Below are positions 63,740-64,000 of a stretch of DNA of 64,000 nucleotides, in pieces. Position 1 is the first letter of the stretch, and each line of letters begins with the position of its first letter. Location of the stretch: positions 372,001 through 436,000 of the forward strand of contig NZ_CP064187.1 of assembly GCF_015353075.1 (NCBI RefSeq), read 5' to 3'. This DNA comes from Rhizobium sp. 007 (GTDB taxonomy: Bacteria > Pseudomonadota > Alphaproteobacteria > Rhizobiales > Rhizobiaceae). The translations under genes were made by a program, and so were the position numbers. Below the pieces are notes generated by a model. That model was given only the letters and a program-made list of their open reading frames with translations. It was not told the DNA's origin and did not search any database.

Positions 63740-64000
63740 TCACTGGACGCCGGGTGGCTGCTGATTGATCAGCGGAACCGGCGAAATCACCGGGTTCGGC
63801 CAAGAGCCGCCGACGAAGAACGGCAGAACCGGCAACACTGCCTTCTTGGCGTCATCCGTCGCCTGCAGCGATCCGGAAAGGGCCAGTCCTTTGGATTCGT
63901 ACGGGATGATGCCTGAAAGGGTCAGCGTCTCGTCTGCACCTTGAACGCTGACGCCGCGAAGCTCAGCCGAGCCATCCGCGAGAGTGGCAGCCACATCGAT
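63740..64000 (-). CDS. C-terminal end of a large AsmA-like protein (truncated by window)
   Basis: The minus-strand frame stays open to the window edge; only the last 86 or so residues are seen, ending GGSWPNPVISPVPLINQQPP and then GVQ. The segments ADETLTLSGIIPYESKGLAL and SGSLQATDDAKKAVLPVLPF, a beta-rich amphipathic pattern, and the closing FVGGSWPNPVISP recall AsmA-family proteins, which are large envelope proteins involved in lipid transfer. The family is a reasonable guess. It is convergent with the polyamine operon. Confidence 0.6.
   Translation of the reverse strand: MDVAATLADGSAELRGVSVQGADETLTLSGIIPYESKGLALSGSLQATDDAKKAVLPVLPFFVGGSWPNPVISPVPLINQQPPGVQ

Noticed and set aside
1..64000. 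tRNA, rRNA, CRISPR array or phage attachment sites
   Set aside because: None was seen on reading through; no repeated spacer pattern or tRNA-like cloverleaf stood out, though a covariance search was not possible.

Overview
The window looks like a chromosomal segment of a fast-growing rhizobium (Rhizobium sensu stricto, R. etli/R. leguminosarum-like, or a close relative). The evidence is the high-GC alphaproteobacterial coding, the tandem 'complex' flagellins, the rhizobia-specific motility genes motC, fliK (old motD) and rem, the flaF-flbT pair, the aglREFGAK alpha-glucoside locus, and the zwf-pgl-edd order. The species cannot be fixed from this window alone. No rRNA, tRNA or CRISPR array was seen.

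Region 1 (1-25643) is the distal part of one large motility locus, nearly all on the plus strand: flgH (one base short at the window edge)-fliL-fliP; a convergent GT41/TPR glycosyltransferase; four flagellin genes flaA-flaD, each with its own leader and mostly its own terminator; a FliH-like gene-motB-motC-fliK-lytic transglycosylase; the orphan response regulator rem; then flgE-flgK-flgL-flaF-flbT-flgD-fliQ-flhA-fliR and four small genes (FliJ-like, flgJ, FlgN-like, and a membrane-anchored unknown). A repeated leader motif precedes all four flagellins, and the translational regulator FlbT is encoded in the same locus.

Region 2 (25600-32178) is mixed: a flavodoxin-fold quinone reductase divergent from a LysR regulator, a WecG/TagA glycosyltransferase, a Wzz-like chain-length protein, a dead, internally deleted IS200/IS605 element with divergent tnpA and tnpB remnants, and folD.

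Region 3 (32182-44624) is carbon metabolism: LacI-type aglR divergent from aglEFGAK (uptake and hydrolysis of alpha-glucosides, with two palindromic operators), a small PilZ-like protein, and the Entner-Doudoroff entry genes zwf-pgl-edd. Together these take sucrose, maltose or trehalose to glucose and on through 6-phosphogluconate to KDPG.

Region 4 (44760-64000) combines amine and two-carbon metabolism with signalling: a GS-family gamma-glutamylpolyamine synthetase-like gene with an OrdL/PuuB-like oxidase, an HI0933-family flavoprotein, a 47-residue membrane peptide, two chemoreceptors, LysR and LuxR-type regulators, isocitrate lyase aceA with a small partner gene, a divergent RamB/ShrR-type regulator with repeated TTGTAAA sites between them, a potFGHI-like polyamine ABC transporter, and the 3' end of a probable AsmA-like gene running off the window.

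The observations most worth following are the flagellin leader element, the FlmG-like glycosyltransferase beside the flagellins, the small unassigned motility genes, the RamB-like operator cluster, the IS605 relic, and the matching hairpins that follow the binding-protein genes of both sugar and polyamine operons. No clearly new multi-gene system was found; most of the window is orthodox rhizobial chromosome.
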